A stretch of DNA of 64,000 bases from Candidatus Pantoea floridensis (GTDB lineage Bacteria > Pseudomonadota > Gammaproteobacteria > Enterobacterales > Enterobacteriaceae): positions 3,348,001 through 3,412,000 of the forward strand of contig NZ_OCMY01000001.1 of the NCBI RefSeq assembly GCF_900215435.1, read 5' to 3'. A program made the position numbers and the translations under genes. Numbering within the stretch: position 1 is the first letter of the stretch; the number at the start of each line of letters is the position of its first letter. The notes beneath the pieces were generated by a model. It saw only the letters and a program-made list of their open reading frames with translations, did no database searches and was not told where the DNA came from. Shown piece after piece: positions 54,093 through 62,628 of the stretch.

Positions 54093-54524
54093 TCACTCTT
54101 GTTCTTTACGAGAGCGGAAGAAATCAATAGCAGCCTGTGTACTGTGCATTGGCCCCTGCGCCTTAGAACGGTCACGCATACGCTGAGCAAATTGTTTCTG
54201 AGCTTCAATAGTGCGGAGTTCTGAGTTATGTTCCTCCCGCATACGCTTGTCCATAGTTCTTGCTTCTGTACCCTCACGAATACGGCGCATATACTCCGCA
54301 CGCTGTGCTTCTGTTTCCAGTTTGGAATAGGGGACATCGGGGAGGGCGCTGGCTTTCTTCTTAGCTGCCAATTGGCGAAGAATTGCAGCCCCTGCTTCCT
54401 CAGCATTACAGCCTGTCTGAGCCATTAATTGCTGCATGATTTCCTGAATATTAACATCCGTGCTGTGTTCTGAAGGTGAAGGGGTGTTAGCTGATTGGCT
54501 GTTGTCAAATAGTGATGTAGACAT
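54093..54524 (-). CDS. unknown charged helical protein
   Basis: 143 residues with a polar N-terminus and a long charged helix in the C-terminal half (RAEYMRRIREGTEARTMDKR onward), rich in R, E, Q and M. It could be a scaffold- or core-like phage protein. Strong AAAAAGGAAAAAG leader before the ATG. No family recognised. Confidence 0.6.
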   Translation of the reverse strand: MSTSLFDNSQSANTPSPSEHSTDVNIQEIMQQLMAQTGCNAEEAGAAILRQLAAKKKASALPDVPYSKLETEAQRAEYMRRIREGTEARTMDKRMREEHNSELRTIEAQKQFAQRMRDRSKAQGPMHSTQAAIDFFRSRKEQE

Positions 54525-54542
54525 TCTTCTTTTTCCTTTTTA

Positions 54543-54698
54543 TTATTTATAATTACGGCGGTAAGCGCCATGTAAAATTGTTTGTGTCCATGAGAAAGTA
54601 TAACGGAATGAGTATTCCAGCTCTTGCAGCCAATAGGCATTATGTCGCGCTCTCTCTGCCTTAAACGCCTCTACAGCCTTTTTTGAATAGCGAGCCAT
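54543..54698 (-). CDS. 51-residue basic protein
   Basis: Short gene with GGGGGA six bases before the ATG. The protein MARYSKKAVEAFKAERARHN is followed by an aromatic-rich tail (YWLQELEYSFRYTFSW, then YRRNYK). It fills the gap between two cassette genes with 13-18 base spacing, which supports it. Function unknown. Confidence 0.55.
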   Translation of the reverse strand: MARYSKKAVEAFKAERARHNAYWLQELEYSFRYTFSWTQTILHGAYRRNYK

Positions 54699-54711
54699 AC
54701 ATTCCCCCGGA

Positions 54712-54927
54712 TTATTTAAATAAACGCGCTAAGAGCGCTACAACGCTTGCTGTTGTGTATTCTTTACCAGTGACAGTAACATGACCTTTAGTATTTAGAG
54801 CATTAGCCAAGGCTGCACTCCCTAAGCCATAATCTAATAGGTCTTCTACCACTGGCTTAATCTTTTCATCATATTTACGGGTACGGTTAGCCCGAGCCTC
54901 AGCAAATGAAGTTCCTGTATGTCGCAT
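54712..54927 (-). CDS. 71-residue protein resembling a recombinase helical domain
   Basis: The whole protein reads like the DNA-binding Recombinase module of large serine integrases: KIKPVVEDLLDYGLGSAALA, then LNTKGHVTVTGKEYTTASVV and a short end helix, following the pattern LL..G.G...LA..LN..G..T..GK.WT..SV. There is no catalytic domain. It may be a small DNA-binding factor. Lies directly after the 1592-residue gene in transcription order. Confidence 0.55.
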   Translation of the reverse strand: MRHTGTSFAEARANRTRKYDEKIKPVVEDLLDYGLGSAALANALNTKGHVTVTGKEYTTASVVALLARLFK

Positions 54928-55008
54928 AGTATTTTTCTCGATGTTTTTATTATTTTTTAGAGGGGAGGAGAACAGGGCAGCCCTAGAAACTGCCCATATT
55001 CTTTTTTA

Positions 55009-58000
55009 TTATTTAAATTTATTAATGTCTTTAACTTCTTCTTCTGAGAAGCTCCATTTAGCAATAGATAGGAGAGCTTCACGCTGTTCAGGCTTTAGAG
55101 TAGCTTGGTTAATCCAGCCAATAACATCTCCGCGTGTAGCCCATCCAGAAGCACTCATGATGGCATCGAATAAGCGGCGGTCCCCACCTTCGATTTGCTT
55201 CATCATATTAGCCATCCAACGCTTATGAGCTGCTACATTGTTAGGGAAAGCGGACATCCCATATTGTGACATACGGATGAGGTAGTCTTGTTGCTCAGCT
55301 GTAAGCCCCTCAGCTACTAAACGCCGTGACACATCTCCGAAATATTGGTCAATGTCTGCGTTGTATTTGTCATGCTCCGCCTTAATGTCATCCATCACCG
55401 CAAAGCTACGTGCCTGAGCAAGGCTCTGGAAGCCTAAGAGCTTGGCAAATGCTTCTGGTGTTGTAACGTTGTCTCGGGTCATGGCTCCTGTTGCTGAATA
55501 TTCGCGCTGGTACTTGAGCATCAGCCAGGCTTTGTAGCCGTTAGAGAATCCAGAGGAGAGATTTCCTACATCCATCATCACTGTGTGCCATTTGTCTACG
55601 CTGGTATCAGATGACGGGTCTGTCACTAAACCAGAAGCATAGCCAAAGTCACGGATAAGATTGGTGATGCGTGGATTGCTCCCCATCATCAGAGAGCCTA
55701 CAGGGCTATTAGCAATAGCCTCCCCTGTACCGTCGCTAAAGATGTGCTTCACCATGTCAACCACCCCTTGAGGATCATAAGGGTTTACACCGCCACCCCA
55801 ATCAACTTGAGATTTCTGGCCCCATACAGCCTCAATCATTCCATTGGTTAGGACGTTAGATAAGCCACCTACAATCAATTCGCGTTGTGTTTCATCTTCT
55901 GGCAAGTGTTCAGAAAGCATTTGTGCAAGCCAATCTGGGGCCCCAAACATGCCTACAGCAAACGTTGCCATGCCTACTCGTGCTTTAGCAGGGATAGCCC
56001 GATTGAACAACACGCCAATCATTTTCAAAGGAACTTGTCCATACTGCCCAATAACAGACAGCTCATTATGGTTAAGCGCAACCTGCCCAGAGCGGGAGAA
56101 GTTACCAGTGAATTGACGGGCATCAGAGGCTACTTGTTTCAGCAGGTCAGCGGGGAGGGTTGTCCCTTTACCGGCCTTAACACTTGCCTTCAATGCTGCG
56201 TCATAGTGAGCGAAGTAGGAAGAAGCCTGTACGAAATACTCACCGGCGCTAAAGCCAATCTTACGAGGAGCAGAAAGTGTGGTTTTCGTTCCCTTTGTAA
56301 TAGCATTAGCGGCCCGGCTGGCATACCCTACAGATAAATCCGTATTCGTCCTCAACATCCCAGCAATCATTTCATGCCGGTTAATCCCCTTCGTAATCCC
56401 CGATTTCTCCATGGCATCCTTCATGGCCTTGAATTCTGCCTTACTCCTGCCAAACATTCGGTAGTAAGCATCAGGGGCGTTAGGGTTAAACTTGTCAATC
56501 ATCAAGAGCGTTGCATCATCGAACAGATGAGCAATGTATGTTGGATGGCGTCCTAGTGACATAGACGCTTGGGCAAACTGAACAGCTAATTGTCGTAAGG
56601 GATTGAGGGCAATCATTGTGTAGAATGAAAGGGAGCGAAGGAAGCCAGTAGGAGAGAATGTTTCCCCGGCCCTTACTGCTCTTTCCCCTAATGCCAGCGC
56701 CTTACTGTCGAACTTAACAGCCGCCCCGCCTAACCAATCAGCAGATTGTGAGAAGATTTTCTTTGTAACATCGTCAATAGCGTTGACATAACCATTCTCC
56801 ATTGCCCTGATATGCTCGTACATAGCACGGGCTGCTGCTCTCTGTTTACCGCTTCCTGTAATCTCAGAGATATTAGAAGGATAGTCAGGGCGACCATTTC
56901 GTTTAGGCATCACATCGCTGTAAGTGGAAAGCAGGCGCTGCTTGCTCGTCTCAATCCAGTCACGATAGGCCACACGAGAAGAGACACTCTCAATGCTGCT
57001 GTTCATTGCCTGAATAGGAGATTGGATATGAGCGCCATCAAGCTCTGTGTTAGAGCCAATAGCATCCTCAAGGCGCTTACCACGTACACGTTGAGCTGAT
57101 AAGCCACCTGCGCTCATTGCCTGAGTGTTCGCCTTGTCGTAGTCTCCCCCTTTTAAATCTCCCCTTACACGATATTCAGAGGGGCGTGTTCGTTGATAAC
57201 GCTCTATGGCTTTAGCAGCAGATAAGCTGTCAGGGGCTGTTGCAAATGCCTGCCAGATGTCTTGCCCATGCTCATCCCTTACAGGAACACCATCAGCATC
57301 TACGAGCTTACGCTCAATGAAATGGGGATTAGCATAGCGAACTGAGTAATAGCCTTTACGGTAGGACATGACTGTATCGTCATCAGACAGAGCACGGAGG
57401 TATGTCCCACGAGCGTCATTATCATTGAGCACATGGAGGATGTTACGACCATCAATCTCAATTGGATGAGCAAGCTCTGCCACTCCTGCATTACGAGAAC
57501 TTAAAGCTGCACGCTCCTCTGGTGTGAGGATGCGCACTATGTCCTTTGCTGCGTCATATACAGAAGTGTTATTGCGTACACTATTGAGAGAGACAGGGCG
57601 TGCTACAACATCTAAGCCAGCATCCTTATACACCATACGACCAAAGCCGAGGGTCTTGTAGCTTCTCACCATATCTGCGTTAGTAAGGTGCCAGAGGGTG
57701 TCTTGTGTCTTCTTGAATTGTTCGAAGGTGCGAATTTCGGCATCATTAAAACCACGACCGGCTAAGTCGGAATAGTTGTAGCTAATCCCCTTAACGTTGG
57801 CTTCTTTGATGGCGTCAATGATAGCATTCTTGCGCTCCATAGCCATTGGCTGTAGGGAGTCAGTGAAGCCTTTGGCTACCTCTACAAGCTTCTCGCTTAA
57901 CACATCCTTTTTCAAATCAGAGAGCACAGCGCCCTTCATGTATTCGGGGTGGAACATGGCCTCTGGCGCTACGAAGGTAGAAGTAAGAGAGCCGCGCCCT

Positions 58001-59787
58001 GATGTGCCATAGCCTACGTCCGAATAGTTAAGCAGATTACGCTTCACATCAAACAGCTGAAATTGGCTGTCGTCTAAATCTCCGGCGCTGTATTTGTAGT
58101 TTTGCTTAATCTGCAACAGGTAGTCACCACCTAAATCCCCCTCAGCGTTCTTAACCTGAGAATAGGGAACCGGGTGATATGTGTCCCCATCACGTACAAG
58201 GATGTTGATGTCCTTCTCATCAATGCCGTATTTACGTAAAGCAAATTGAGCCTGCTCTGCTGCATCCTTAACACTTGTCCAGCCATTGTCAGAGGGCCCA
58301 TACACTGCTGCAATGTCTAAGCCTGTGCCATCGTCTGCTGCACCAACCGTTGTCATTTCCTTGCGGGTGACTAAGCCTGTTGCATTCTGGAAATCGTGGG
58401 TGACATTAGCATCAAGGCGGCGCTTCTCAACAGTGGAGAGGTTTGGATAAGCAGCTGAGCGCACTAAATCCAGCGTGTCATTGTCTGGCATGTACTGGAA
58501 GTCGTCATAGCGTGAAGGGTCATACACTTTACTCTGTACTGTTCCATCAGCCACTTTAGGCTGTGCAGCCATGTAACCTGCAAAAGCATTGTCTTTCCCT
58601 GTACCTGTCATCGCTAAAGCGAATTCATCTGTTTCATCCTGAGCAATACCAGCCACAACACGGCGTGCTTTATCTGGGTTTGCATCCTTAAGAATATCCA
58701 TAGGGGCGGAGGGCTGTTGTTGTGCCATAAGCTGGCGTTGCTGAATAGATCTCTCCGCGTCTGTAAGGCCCTCTGAGGCACGCGCGGCGCTAGCTGCTGC
58801 ATCTGCTTCTCTTACAGTTTTTCCCACGCCCAATGCTCTCCCAAGCGCTCGGAATGGCAGAGCTAAGCCCGACATATCCAGTAGGCCGCCTAAGTTATCA
58901 ATCACTTCATCTGTAACTGTGTAAGCACCTGACTGTGTAACAGCTTGCAGAGCGTGGAGGTTGGCGTTGTCTTTCTCTGAGGGGAGGAGAATAGTGCGGC
59001 CTTCACTGTTAATCGTTGTAGCAATTCCATCCATCACAGCCATACGCTGGTCAAGGGGGAGCGTATTGAATTTATCAGCAAGTGCTGCCTTAGAGGAGCC
59101 TTGCAGGAAGAAGGAGGCAATCACGCCTTTAGTATCATTACTAAGGCTAGAGTAGAGCTGGCTAGATTTAATTGAGGACACGCCCGGAATGATATTCTCA
59201 GCCATTCCTGTTGCTGTGGCTGTTAGCCCATTCTCTTCCTGTGCCATTGCTGTAGCGTTATAAATGGCCTGCTGCTGTCGTTTAAACTGAATAGCCTTAT
59301 CCATGCCAGCAGCAAACAAATCGCGGCTTACAGTGGCTTCTGCGGTCTCGTTAGAATTGGTTTCACCGGCTTCCTGTGTACCCAGCATTCCCTGAGCTGT
59401 TAATAGGTTGCTCTGAGCAATACGGCCTTCCTGATGGTTCTGGAGAATAGCCTGCTTGGTCATGTCCGGTACTTGTGGGTCAGCAAGAGATTCATACATA
59501 GCCTGCTGGAAAGCTGAGGCTTCCTGTGTTTTACGCGCATCTAATATCTGATTCTGTGTGGGGCTGTAGCCCATCTGAGAATGTTCAGAGGAGATAGCAT
59601 CGTAGGTTGGAACTACCTGATTTGGGTCAGTTGGTGCATTCAGAAGGGCGGTAGTGGCTGCGCTGTTCCTCACTGATGGACTCGACACGACAGCCTGAGC
59701 TGGTGCCGGTGTGCCTGTGGTGGTGTCTGAGAAATCGTTGAGAGAAGCAGGTGTGTTATCTAAGAAGTCGTCTAAGGTATATGCCAT
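55009..59787 (-). CDS. giant internal-virion/ejection-type protein (1592 aa)
   Basis: By far the largest gene of the element (4.8 kb). The N-terminal ~150 residues are low-complexity and acidic (DDFLDNTPASLNDFSDTTTG), followed by a mixed alpha/beta central part and, from about residue 1050, long alanine-rich helical segments (FYTMIALNPLRQLAVQFAQA, MGVGTFA-like glycine stretches). Size, lack of signal peptide and place beside other core-like proteins suggest a podovirus inner-core ejection protein such as T7 gp16. No lytic transglycosylase or ART motif could be found by eye. A packaged polyvalent protein is an alternative. Confidence 0.62.
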   Translation of the reverse strand: MAYTLDDFLDNTPASLNDFSDTTTGTPAPAQAVVSSPSVRNSAATTALLNAPTDPNQVVPTYDAISSEHSQMGYSPTQNQILDARKTQEASAFQQAMYESLADPQVPDMTKQAILQNHQEGRIAQSNLLTAQGMLGTQEAGETNSNETAEATVSRDLFAAGMDKAIQFKRQQQAIYNATAMAQEENGLTATATGMAENIIPGVSSIKSSQLYSSLSNDTKGVIASFFLQGSSKAALADKFNTLPLDQRMAVMDGIATTINSEGRTILLPSEKDNANLHALQAVTQSGAYTVTDEVIDNLGGLLDMSGLALPFRALGRALGVGKTVREADAAASAARASEGLTDAERSIQQRQLMAQQQPSAPMDILKDANPDKARRVVAGIAQDETDEFALAMTGTGKDNAFAGYMAAQPKVADGTVQSKVYDPSRYDDFQYMPDNDTLDLVRSAAYPNLSTVEKRRLDANVTHDFQNATGLVTRKEMTTVGAADDGTGLDIAAVYGPSDNGWTSVKDAAEQAQFALRKYGIDEKDINILVRDGDTYHPVPYSQVKNAEGDLGGDYLLQIKQNYKYSAGDLDDSQFQLFDVKRNLLNYSDVGYGTSGRGSLTSTFVAPEAMFHPEYMKGAVLSDLKKDVLSEKLVEVAKGFTDSLQPMAMERKNAIIDAIKEANVKGISYNYSDLAGRGFNDAEIRTFEQFKKTQDTLWHLTNADMVRSYKTLGFGRMVYKDAGLDVVARPVSLNSVRNNTSVYDAAKDIVRILTPEERAALSSRNAGVAELAHPIEIDGRNILHVLNDNDARGTYLRALSDDDTVMSYRKGYYSVRYANPHFIERKLVDADGVPVRDEHGQDIWQAFATAPDSLSAAKAIERYQRTRPSEYRVRGDLKGGDYDKANTQAMSAGGLSAQRVRGKRLEDAIGSNTELDGAHIQSPIQAMNSSIESVSSRVAYRDWIETSKQRLLSTYSDVMPKRNGRPDYPSNISEITGSGKQRAAARAMYEHIRAMENGYVNAIDDVTKKIFSQSADWLGGAAVKFDSKALALGERAVRAGETFSPTGFLRSLSFYTMIALNPLRQLAVQFAQASMSLGRHPTYIAHLFDDATLLMIDKFNPNAPDAYYRMFGRSKAEFKAMKDAMEKSGITKGINRHEMIAGMLRTNTDLSVGYASRAANAITKGTKTTLSAPRKIGFSAGEYFVQASSYFAHYDAALKASVKAGKGTTLPADLLKQVASDARQFTGNFSRSGQVALNHNELSVIGQYGQVPLKMIGVLFNRAIPAKARVGMATFAVGMFGAPDWLAQMLSEHLPEDETQRELIVGGLSNVLTNGMIEAVWGQKSQVDWGGGVNPYDPQGVVDMVKHIFSDGTGEAIANSPVGSLMMGSNPRITNLIRDFGYASGLVTDPSSDTSVDKWHTVMMDVGNLSSGFSNGYKAWLMLKYQREYSATGAMTRDNVTTPEAFAKLLGFQSLAQARSFAVMDDIKAEHDKYNADIDQYFGDVSRRLVAEGLTAEQQDYLIRMSQYGMSAFPNNVAAHKRWMANMMKQIEGGDRRLFDAIMSASGWATRGDVIGWINQATLKPEQREALLSIAKWSFSEEEVKDINKFK

Positions 59788-59817
59788 GTTATTCTGTTTT
59801 CCTTATTATTATTTTTA

Positions 59818-59973
59818 TTAAGCGCTGTGCATCGCTAGCTTTAATAGTCCCAGCACAAAGAAGAACATAAGCCAGTGCCACACTTGAGGCTCCCCAAAAT
59901 CCTTAGTGTGTTGCTCTAATGCCCCTTTAAGGGTTTTAAGCTTGCTGTGAAGGCGAGTTAATATGTTCTTCAA
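59818..59973 (-). CDS. 51-residue single-pass membrane protein, TTG start
   Basis: Proposed start TTG at 59973 with GGAG seven bases upstream, inside the 3' end of the preceding ribbon-helix-helix-like gene. A basic amphipathic N-terminal half (KNILTRLHSKLKTLKGALEQ) is followed by one transmembrane helix (WHWLMFFFVLGLLKLAM). It resembles small phage membrane or pinholin-like proteins in shape only. Confidence 0.45.
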   Translation of the reverse strand: MKNILTRLHSKLKTLKGALEQHTKDFGEPQVWHWLMFFFVLGLLKLAMHSA

Positions 59974-60127
59974 TGATAAGCTCCAGCTCGTAATCAAGTC
60001 TCATGTCTTTAATCAGACGGGCAAGCCAAGCCTGACGGCTTTTCTTTCCTCTCACTTTGTCTAACCAAGCAATTGTCTCAGGGGTAAAATGTGTAGCCAC
60101 AACAGCGGAGGGTTTCTTATTGTTCAT
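59936..60127 (-). CDS. ribbon-helix-helix-like small protein 2
   Basis: 63 residues from MNNKKPSAVVATHFTPETIA; the frame runs 12 codons further upstream but the inner ATG overlaps the previous stop (ATGAACAATAA) in typical coupling. The SAVVATHF strand followed by two helices (PETIAWLDKVRG, SRQAWLARLIKDM) fits an Arc/CopG fold. It may regulate the cassette or copy number. Confidence 0.6.
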   Translation of the reverse strand: MNNKKPSAVVATHFTPETIAWLDKVRGKKSRQAWLARLIKDMRLDYELELIIEEHINSPSQQA

Positions 60128-60314
60128 TTGCTTTGTTCCCCGCTGGTTTAATATGACCGCCATCTACCAGATTTAAATAATGGGAGACTATCCGAACCAT
60201 ATAAGCGTTTCGGCTGATGTCCCCTTTAATTGCATCCACACGTCTAGCCAGCTCAACAGGGAGCAGGCAACCTTGTGGCTTCTTCAAATATTCTTTACCA
60301 TTTTTATTTACCAT
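60117..60314 (-). CDS. ribbon-helix-helix-like small protein 1
   Basis: 65 residues. KPQGCLLPVELARRVDAIKG followed by SRNAYMVRIVSHYLNL has the strand-helix-turn-helix plan of CopG/Arc repressors. It overlaps the 324-residue gene (ATGGTAA) and the next RHH gene, so the three are co-translated. Two adjacent RHH proteins suggest paralogues or heterodimer partners. Confidence 0.6.
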   Translation of the reverse strand: MVNKNGKEYLKKPQGCLLPVELARRVDAIKGDISRNAYMVRIVSHYLNLVDGGHIKPAGNKANEQ

Positions 60315-61282
60315 GGCTCTCCCGCCTCATTTGTGTAAGTGCCTACCTGTACGGGAATATTCCACCAATCAGGTTCAGCATCAGAATGTTTTTCTTTCTT
60401 GTTAACTACTGAATCAATCCACGCATCATCGGCATCTTGGAATACTTCCTCTTGCTCGTAAGGAGAGAATGGGAATTCGTTATCTATTGCCTCTAGCACT
60501 TCGCATTCAGCAGGAAGTTTGATTGCTTCAATGCGTTCCAGCATACGGCCCGATTGCTCCTTCACTTGATTAACATAAGCCTGTGCTTCAACATCTTTAT
60601 GAGCTAAAGCTAATCCGCGTAATACTTCCTTATCGCCTTCTGTGAATTCCACAGGACACATCACAGCGTTAGAGAGGCCATCAGAGATCTTGTAAGCCCC
60701 GCTGTCAGCTTCAAAGCAAAAAGCCATACCAGAATCAAATTTAATTATATCTGCGTTCTCTGGCTGTTGTAGGCGGTTAATTACGCTCTCGGCTGCTTTG
60801 TTAACAATCTGCGCATAGCGTTCCTCAACAGTCTGCCCAACATAAAACGCTCTACGCTTGTTCAGGTTTTCCATAGTACGCTTTGTGGTAATCTCATCGC
60901 TTTTAAGGATAAACATTAACTGAGCTACAGGAATACGCGTAGAGGTTGTGGTCGCATTAGCCGCTGAATAGAGCAGGTCACCCATCTTGGCGCCTAATGA
61001 ACACTCATTTGTATCTTCGTTATATGCCGCATTAGCAAAAATTGACGCGTAAGGATTGTGGATAGCTTTGCTGGGGCGACCACGTTTGGTCTTTGGTGCT
61101 TCCTGATTAAACGAATTAGGTAGTATTACCCCTTCATTGCCCATATCTCCATATAGTGCCAAGTCAACTGCTGAAGAAACATCATACGCATCAGGAAGGC
61201 AGGGCAGGGAATGATTAACAATTTCTCCCGTCTCTGTATCAACAGCGTTCATCTGTCCATCAATCATCATCATCTTAATCAT
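60308..61282 (-). CDS. unknown 324-residue protein at the head of the cassette
   Basis: Acidic protein without signal peptide or membrane segment. It has a basic KTKRGRPSKAIHNPYASIF patch resembling an AT-hook (KRGRPSK), then a helical domain (KSDEITTKRTMENLNKRRAF) and an acidic C-terminus. The ribosome site AAGG is six bases from the ATG. A repeat of the AATTCGTTAAT family lies within its codons at 61106 and two more lie in its leader. A DNA-binding or replication role is plausible but unproven. Confidence 0.6.
   Translation of the reverse strand: MIKMMMIDGQMNAVDTETGEIVNHSLPCLPDAYDVSSAVDLALYGDMGNEGVILPNSFNQEAPKTKRGRPSKAIHNPYASIFANAAYNEDTNECSLGAKMGDLLYSAANATTTSTRIPVAQLMFILKSDEITTKRTMENLNKRRAFYVGQTVEERYAQIVNKAAESVINRLQQPENADIIKFDSGMAFCFEADSGAYKISDGLSNAVMCPVEFTEGDKEVLRGLALAHKDVEAQAYVNQVKEQSGRMLERIEAIKLPAECEVLEAIDNEFPFSPYEQEEVFQDADDAWIDSVVNKKEKHSDAEPDWWNIPVQVGTYTNEAGEPW
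61106..61122. repeat. AATTCGTTAAT-family repeat inside the 324-residue gene
   Basis: ATTAAACGAATTAGGTA, inverted relative to the copies near the serine recombinase. The coding location makes an operator role less certain. Confidence 0.6.
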
Positions 61283-61304
61283 ATGAAACCTTATTATTAT
61301 TTTG

Positions 61305-61347
61305 AATTAACGAATTAGGTATTGTAAGGATTAAACGAATTGGTGTA
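61305..61347. repeat. two AATTCGTTAAT-family repeats in the cassette leader
   Basis: AATTAACGAATTAGGT (61305-61320) and ATTAAACGAATTGGTGTA (61330-61347), both inverted relative to the left set and 25 bases apart core to core, mirroring the 25-base spacing at 49513-49553. They sit just upstream of the 324-residue gene, as expected for operators or iterons. Confidence 0.75.
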
Positions 61348-61404
61348 GTTAAGGCCAAAAAGTGAAAGTGTACGCAGCAATAAGATAGAGCAAGAATACA
61401 TCCA

Positions 61405-61740
61405 TTAAACCACCTCCAGAGCTGGGGTGTTTACAATGTAAAAACTTCTGCTCCCATCTTCGTACTTATTCACTATTCCCATCTGCATAAACTTTTGAAT
61501 GATGAATTGAGAATTGTTAAATAGGTCTGTGCCCAGCCCTAACATTTCGTCTATGCGTTGATAACTCAGGTACACTCTGCCAAACCTATTCTGAAGATTA
61601 GCAATATGAGAAAACACTAATTTCATATCTCCGCTAAAGCGGCATACTTCTGTGCTATGTGTGAAGTGTCTTACTGCGTGAAAGTGGTATGGATTTATTC
61701 TTGATTCGAATGCGGATGCATTCTTAGATGCGTTAGCCAT
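61405..61740 (-). CDS. unknown winged-helix-like protein
   Basis: 111 residues from MANASKNASAFESRINPYHF; AGGA stands ten bases before this ATG. The frame extends to 61860 (151 residues), but that start has no ribosome site and overlaps a palindrome. The C-terminal region (LSYQRIDEMLGLGTDLFNNS, QFIIQKFMQMGIVNKYEDGS, FYIV) has the helix-helix-wing plan of replication initiators and repressors. First gene of the leftward set, next to the AT-rich repeat region. Confidence 0.55.
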   Translation of the reverse strand: MANASKNASAFESRINPYHFHAVRHFTHSTEVCRFSGDMKLVFSHIANLQNRFGRVYLSYQRIDEMLGLGTDLFNNSQFIIQKFMQMGIVNKYEDGSRSFYIVNTPALEVV

Positions 61741-61856
61741 AGTTTCAAGTTCCTGTGAAGGATTAAGTAACCTGTACGCCAGATGAGGTGTATCAGGAAA
61801 GGCCCTTAATATTGCCTGTTGTAGGAGTGAGCATCCATGCTCTAACAGAACAACGT

Positions 61857-61886
61857 ACATTACGTAATGGAAGGGGCCATTACGCA
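61857..61886. promoter_or_regulatory. palindromic operator-like site
   Basis: CATTACGTAATG (61857-61868) is a perfect palindrome, and TACGTAATGG is mirrored by CCATTACGCA at 61877-61886. It is a good candidate operator upstream of the winged-helix-like gene. Confidence 0.5.
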
Positions 61887-62628
61887 GTAATTAGAAAGAG
61901 CTGAGGATAAAGGAGTTACCCAGCTCTTGAGGGGCATATTCGACTATGCGAGTAGTCTTGTTTTCTTGTCGAAGGAAACTCAGCAGATTGTTGAGCTTCA
62001 TCCCATATGCCAGAGGAGGAAGAAAGGGAAGTAATGCGTTCTACTTTTTCATTACCCTATAATTATTATTGAGGGGTCTAACTTTAGTTATGTGACAAAA
62101 TTAATTAGTCTGTATGAACTGCCCATGAATTTTTTATGTTCCTACTAACATTGAGGGGTTTTTCAGACTTTTGTGACAAATTATTTTTAGGCCAGAAGTC
62201 TTATGCTTGAAAAATAAGGAAATTTATTTTTCACTTTTTTCTACTTTCCTCAATTTCTCTGTCACGTTTTTACATGAAATGTTTATGGGGCATGGTTCCG
62301 ATTTCCTAACGCGTCAACGAAGTGATGGCTGTCGCGATGTGTCCCCTTTCACGCTCTGCTGAAGGGGCACGAGCAAGACAGACGAACGAAGTAGCGGGAG
62401 GAATTGTCCTTGTGAGTGAGCTGGCGAGCGAATGCTTTTAGTTTTTTTTTAATTGGGGAGAAATCTTACATATCACTTTCTTAATTCTATTATGATTATG
62501 ATAGCATTCGTAGAATGGCCTCAGGCTTCACAGGAAGCGTTCTGCTGAGTTTAAATGCAAAAGGTAACGGAATATATTGGGAGAAGGTGAAAGCGCTCAG
62601 GATTGATTCTAGAGCGCTACAGAGGGTA
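61887..62628. other. non-coding AT-rich region, candidate origin/control region
   Basis: About 740 bases without a credible gene. It holds two direct repeats (listed separately), very AT-rich stretches (62190-62280), a hairpin CCCCTT/AAGGGG at 62343-62367 and a T-run at 62440-62449 after GAGCGA-rich sequence. Together with the neighbouring winged-helix-like and RHH-like genes this could be a replication origin or immunity region. Confidence 0.45.
62068..62183. repeat. two 34-36 bp imperfect direct repeats
   Basis: 62068-62103 and 62150-62183 both begin ATTGAGGGGT and end TGTGACAAA(A)TTA, 82 bases apart. A third, partial TGTCAC match near 62269 is inverted. They could be iterons or repeated promoters. 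Confidence 0.6.

Noticed and set aside
54425..54640. 71-codon leftward ORF over the 54543 gene
   Set aside because: It lies in another frame across two better-supported genes and has no ribosome site.
62300..62450. Retron-like msr/msd or other reverse-transcriptase system
   Set aside because: The hairpin and GAGCGA-rich stretch looked suggestive, but there is no reverse transcriptase gene anywhere in the element.
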